Positions 6,348-9,114 of a DNA stretch of 9,114 nucleotides are shown piece after piece (positions within the stretch are counted from its first letter, which is position 1; each line of letters opens with the position of its first letter). The DNA comes from DATKWV01 sp035529405 (lineage in GTDB: Bacteria; Planctomycetota; Phycisphaerae; Sedimentisphaerales; Anaerobacaceae). The position numbers were made by a program, and so were the translations under genes. The stretch covers positions 1-9,114 of the forward strand of contig DATKWV010000209.1 in assembly GCA_035529405.1 (NCBI GenBank), in the 5' to 3' direction. The notes beneath the pieces were generated by a model. It was not told the origin of the DNA. It ran no database searches and saw only the letters and a program-made list of their open reading frames with translations.

Positions 6348-6454
6348 CATTTGTCATGGCTGCCGGCTGTAATTTTTTTCTGGTCAAAAGTGTCACGCTC
6401 TGTTAGCTTGTATCGGATGTCGTATTCAGAGCAGTGGGGCAGACTGTGAACCGT

Positions 6455-7174
6455 ATGACCAGGATTTCTGACAGAATAAAATGTGTAAGGGAAAACGTAA
6501 ACTCAGCCTGCATTCGTGTCAACAGAAACGCTGAGGATGTAAAGCTTGTCGTTGTTACAAAGGCAGCATCCTTTGACGCAATAAAAGAGATTATCAGTCT
6601 GGGCCATACCGACCTTGGTGAAAACAGGGTTCAGCAGTTAAAAAAAGTTGCTGCGCAGGCGGACGAATTTCTGCAGCAAAACACCGCGTTGTCTTTGCCG
6701 CAAAAGGTCAACTGGCACATGGTCGGCCACCTGCAGCGCAACAAGGTGCGGCATATTCTGGCCATAACTTGCCTTATACATTCGGTCGATACCCTTCGGC
6801 TGGCTGAAGAAATAAATACTTCTGCAGCTAAAATGGATTTAAGGCCTGATATACTTCTGCAGGTAAACACCTCCAATGAACCGCAAAAATACGGTGTCCC
6901 CGTCGGGGCTGTTACACATCTGGCAGAGCAGATAGAAACGCTGCCCAACGTCAATCTTATCGGTCTTATGACTATGGCGCCGCTGACCCACGACAAAGGT
7001 GCTATCAGGGCCTGTTTTACCCGTGCAAGAGAGTTGTTCCTTGAGCTGCGCGGCGAAAAAATAGTCGGCAGCACCTTCACCGAGCTTAGCATGGGCATGA
7101 GCAGCGACTATGAAATAGCTGTTGAAGAAGGCGCCACTATTCTGCGCATCGGCTCTGCTATTTTTGCCAGTTGA
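6455..7174 (+). CDS. yggS: YggS/PLPBP family pyridoxal-phosphate homeostasis protein
   Basis: This cytoplasmic PLP-binding TIM-barrel protein of 239 residues is like the N-terminal domain of alanine racemase but without a known enzyme reaction; it buffers free PLP and affects amino-acid and keto-acid balance. From ATG 6455 the protein aligns without gaps to the start of E. coli YggS and puts the PLP lysine at exactly residue 36 (LVVVTK). Other family blocks are LGENRVQQL (54-62), NWHMVGHLQRNKV (86-98), IHSVDTLRLAEEI (108-120), QVNTSNEPQKYGV (136-148), IGLMTMAPL (169-177) and LSMGMSSDYEIAVEEGATILRIGSAIF (211-237). It stops after IFAS, a little shorter at the C-terminus than most relatives. In-frame GTG starts at 6434 and 6446 remain possible, the latter with GGGG 6 bases before it. 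It stands apart from both neighbours, so is probably transcribed alone. Confidence 0.95.
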   Translation: MTRISDRIKCVRENVNSACIRVNRNAEDVKLVVVTKAASFDAIKEIISLGHTDLGENRVQQLKKVAAQADEFLQQNTALSLPQKVNWHMVGHLQRNKVRHILAITCLIHSVDTLRLAEEINTSAAKMDLRPDILLQVNTSNEPQKYGVPVGAVTHLAEQIETLPNVNLIGLMTMAPLTHDKGAIRACFTRARELFLELRGEKIVGSTFTELSMGMSSDYEIAVEEGATILRIGSAIFAS

Positions 7175-7342
7175 GAATTGTCCCCGCGGCAGCCTTCAAA
7201 CAGGCCGATTCACCGCTTTCTGAAAGCAAAAAAACTTCAAAAAATACCAAAGTACGAACCTTAACCGGACGAAATCAGGTATGCGTGCTTTTGTTATATG
7301 AATTGCTTTTGAAGTCCTATAAACGATTCAAGGTTAAAAGAA

Positions 7343-8617
7343 ATGGCAAAGCCGGACCAAACAAATCCTGCAGCACTGCCCCAAAGCTTTACCGACGTTC
7401 TTTACCTGACAAATTCCGAGCAGATGCCTGTTGACATCAAGCGATTCCTGAAACAAAAAAGACTTTCTTTTACCGCCCTGCGGGTTGACAAGTTCGACAC
7501 TTTTCGAGACCGCCTTGACCTGGTCGGAACCGTCATTATCGACACCGAAGACCTCAACGTCATACAGGAACAGAAATTGGCCAGGATAATTGAAACTCTC
7601 GAAATGGACAATATCGGCGTGACTTTGATTGGCAATCGTCTCAAGGTTCCGGTAAAGAGTTTCTCGCTGGCTCCGGCAAAAAACAGTTTCTCAATGGCCG
7701 GTACAATAGAAACAGTTTCCTTAGACGACCTGTGGGTCAGAATCAGCCTTAATCTTGCGTATCGAAAGAAGCCCGCTGGAATTGTCGTAAAGCCTGCCAG
7801 CTCCGAGAACCCGGTTAAAAGAACGCATACAAATAAACTCGCCGAGCAGTTCCGCATGACAGAGTCGCTGGTCGATAACCTGGCCGAGCAGCTTCGTCTT
7901 GCCGGTCTTGTACAGCGTGACTTCCTGCCGGCGCGGCTGCCCCACTGCGACAAGCTGCACTGGGCCGCGACCTTTATGCCCGCGGAATGGGTGTCGGGTG
8001 ATATTTATGATGTCGTTCGGCTCGATGAGGACCATATCGGTTTCTACGTGGCCGATGCCGTGGGTCACTCAATGCCGGCGGCGCTGTTGACGATTTTCCT
8101 CAAGCAGACGCTTGTGATGCGACAGACCGTTAAAAGCAGTTATCGTATATTTCCTCCGGTTGAGGTCATAAAGAATCTGAATGTGCGTATGGCTGAGCAG
8201 AAGCTGTCCGGTTACCAGTTTGCCACCTGCTGTTATTGTCTTTTAAATACCAAGACCCTTGAGCTTACTTACGCCCGTGCCGGTCATCCATACCCTGTTC
8301 TGGTAAAAGCCGGTCGCCCGCCCCAACAGCTTGAAATAAAGGGTCCGCTGCTGGGCGTATTTGAAAAAAGCGAGTATGTCCAGCAGACCATAAAGCTTCG
8401 CAAAGGCGATAAGCTGCTGCTGCACTCTGACGGGGCGGAACCGTTTATCGGCAGCTTCGACGAAAGGACGGGGTTTAACTTTAACCAGCGCTTCTGCGAG
8501 ATAAAGGATTTGCCTATCGTCGATATGTTCGACAAGTTCAATATGTTTGTTCGAAATCACAGGATTGACCCGTCGGAGGTCGATGATATCACCATAGTCG
8601 GCCTGGAAGTGCTTTGA
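7343..8617 (+). CDS. SpoIIE/RsbU-type PP2C serine/threonine phosphatase with divergent N-terminal domain
   Basis: This 424-residue, apparently cytoplasmic protein has three parts. Residues 17-145 look like a degenerate receiver-type alpha/beta fold (VLYLTN, then VGTVIIDTED with Asp67, then IGVTLIGN), but I am not sure of the family. About 163-195 is a charged, probably coiled-coil linker ending in LVQRDFLPARLP, typical just before RsbU catalytic domains. Residues 205-424 are the PP2C-like catalytic domain with metal ligands in place: GDIYD (219-223), VADAVGHSMPAAL (236-248, Asp238), YARAGHPYP (310-318), LLLHSDGAEP (358-367, Asp363) and VDDITIV (413-419). Such enzymes dephosphorylate anti-sigma-factor antagonists or similar Ser/Thr targets. 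No STAS or kinase partner is visible here, so the pathway is unknown. ATG 7343 has only a weak AAGG (7330-7333) upstream. It lies 168 bases after yggS. Confidence 0.88.
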   Translation: MAKPDQTNPAALPQSFTDVLYLTNSEQMPVDIKRFLKQKRLSFTALRVDKFDTFRDRLDLVGTVIIDTEDLNVIQEQKLARIIETLEMDNIGVTLIGNRLKVPVKSFSLAPAKNSFSMAGTIETVSLDDLWVRISLNLAYRKKPAGIVVKPASSENPVKRTHTNKLAEQFRMTESLVDNLAEQLRLAGLVQRDFLPARLPHCDKLHWAATFMPAEWVSGDIYDVVRLDEDHIGFYVADAVGHSMPAALLTIFLKQTLVMRQTVKSSYRIFPPVEVIKNLNVRMAEQKLSGYQFATCCYCLLNTKTLELTYARAGHPYPVLVKAGRPPQQLEIKGPLLGVFEKSEYVQQTIKLRKGDKLLLHSDGAEPFIGSFDERTGFNFNQRFCEIKDLPIVDMFDKFNMFVRNHRIDPSEVDDITIVGLEVL

Positions 8618-8730
8618 GCAGGCCGTATCTGCAAACAGAACGTACTTTGTTTTCCTGCCCAATCATGCGAATCACTGCGTATTCATAAAGATACTTTAAC
8701 CGCCCCCTTAATGTCTTTTCAAACGGCGTT

Positions 8731-9114
8731 TTAATCTGTACCGCCGCTGTCGCGGATTAACCGGCAGATATGCGCGATTATATCGGGCCTGCTGATAATA
8801 CCGACCACTTTGCCTTTATTTGTGACCGGAACTCTTCTGAAATAGCTGTTCATCAGGCACTCGCAGATATCCGACAGGTTTTCGTCATGGTCGAAAAAAA
8901 TCGCGGGCTGTGTCATAAAATCAGCGACCGTTCTGCCTGCCGCCGACTTTGGGCGATAAAACAGCCCTAACGCATCTTTTTCCGAGAGGATGCCGACCAG
9001 GGTCATGTCATCTTCCACTACAGGCACACCGGTTATATCGCTTTTGAGAAGCATCTGCAGCGCTTCATATATCGGCGCGTCCTTCTTTACGCTGACGACC
9101 TCGCTGCTCATTAT
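8731..9114 (-). CDS. Two-CBS-domain protein, C-terminal part (5' end beyond window)
   Basis: A tandem CBS pair (Bateman module), the usual adenine-nucleotide sensor domain. CBS1 runs from the window edge through ITGVPVVEDDMTLVGILSEKDAL, CBS2 from VADFMTQPAIFF through RRVPVTNKGKVVGIISRPDIIAHI. The ligand-type G-I-x-S-x-x-D pattern occurs in both (GILSEKD and GIISRPD). An ATG at 9111 gives 126 residues, but the codon before it reads Ile, and CBS1 normally begins with an element like D-I-M-S; so this Met is probably internal and the gene continues to the right. The protein ends in RLIRDSGGTD before TAA, without a further domain, so it may be a stand-alone CBS protein or the tail of a larger one. 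It converges with the phosphatase gene, 113 bases between the stops, and no strong terminator is visible there. Confidence 0.88.
   Translation of the reverse strand: MMSSEVVSVKKDAPIYEALQMLLKSDITGVPVVEDDMTLVGILSEKDALGLFYRPKSAAGRTVADFMTQPAIFFDHDENLSDICECLMNSYFRRVPVTNKGKVVGIISRPDIIAHICRLIRDSGGTD

Larger units (their letters stand above)
5577..6454. other. Long gene-free spacer between yjbQ and yggS
   Basis: Neither strand has a frame that I would call a gene. The left part (5620-5850) is GC-rich with several hairpins. The middle (5850-6060) is very AT-rich, with A-runs, then two T-runs (6004-6009 and 6013-6021). The right part has a good terminator (6099-6129), two copies of GGCTGCCGGCTG (6169-6180 and 6358-6369) and a bulged hairpin at 6311-6347. 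Short open stretches exist but are interrupted or lack start signals. The region could hold a non-coding RNA, a decayed gene or a dispersed intergenic repeat. Confidence 0.8.

Noticed and set aside
6159..6350. 63-codon minus-strand frame upstream of yggS with several Cys residues
   Set aside because: It has no Shine-Dalgarno sequence and no recognisable motif, and overlaps a hairpin and a repeated spacer motif. A real small gene cannot be fully excluded.
7175..7342. Promoter before the phosphatase gene
   Set aside because: Several TATA-like hexamers exist but none has a -35 match at suitable spacing.
7171..7434. 87-codon + strand frame overlapping the yggS stop and the phosphatase start
   Set aside because: It starts at TTG without a ribosome site, overlaps a well-supported gene in another frame and resembles no family.
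8721..8731. AAAC-GGC-GTTT hairpin between the convergent phosphatase and CBS genes
   Set aside because: It has only four pairs and no T-run on either strand in the right place; too weak to call a terminator.

Overview
This window carries ordinary chromosomal genes, most of them clearly recognisable, plus one long spacer that is the main puzzle. In order they are: the 3' end of argJ (+), a membrane-bound pyrophosphatase hppA (+), rsfS-argS-yjbQ (+), a gene-free spacer of about 880 bases, yggS (+), a SpoIIE/RsbU-type PP2C phosphatase with an unusual N-terminus (+), and, on the opposite strand, the 3' part of a two-CBS-domain gene that runs off the right edge. I see no IS element, CRISPR array, tRNA, rRNA, phage gene or toxin-antitoxin pair.

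The organism is a free-living bacterium of medium GC content. GTG and TTG starts are common, and Shine-Dalgarno signals range from good to absent. The pyrophosphatase has sequence marks of the K+-dependent, Na+-transporting class, which is typical of anaerobic or energy-limited bacteria. The general look of the proteins and the long repeat-like spacer remind me of anaerobic Planctomycetota (Phycisphaerae), but this is an impression and was not tested.

Layout. 1-256: argJ tail, then a hairpin. 257-451: hppA leader with two weak promoter candidates. 452-2848: hppA. 2849-3000: spacer with two CCGG-tipped palindromes and a terminator-like hairpin just before rsfS. 3001-5576: a compact rsfS-argS-yjbQ group with gaps of 14 and 39 bases, linking ribosome silencing, arginyl-tRNA synthesis and a small YjbQ enzyme. 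5577-6454: non-coding spacer with a series of hairpins and two T-rich terminator-like sites, the better one at 6099-6129. 6455-7174: yggS, for PLP homeostasis. 7343-8617: the PP2C phosphatase, probably the output of a partner-switching or other Ser/Thr phospho-signalling route. 8731-9114: the convergent CBS-pair gene.

No complete new defence or mobile system is evident. The best leads are the structured spacer at 5577-6129, GC-rich palindromic motifs shared between two spacers, a possible attenuator before rsfS-argS, and the divergent N-terminal domain of the phosphatase.
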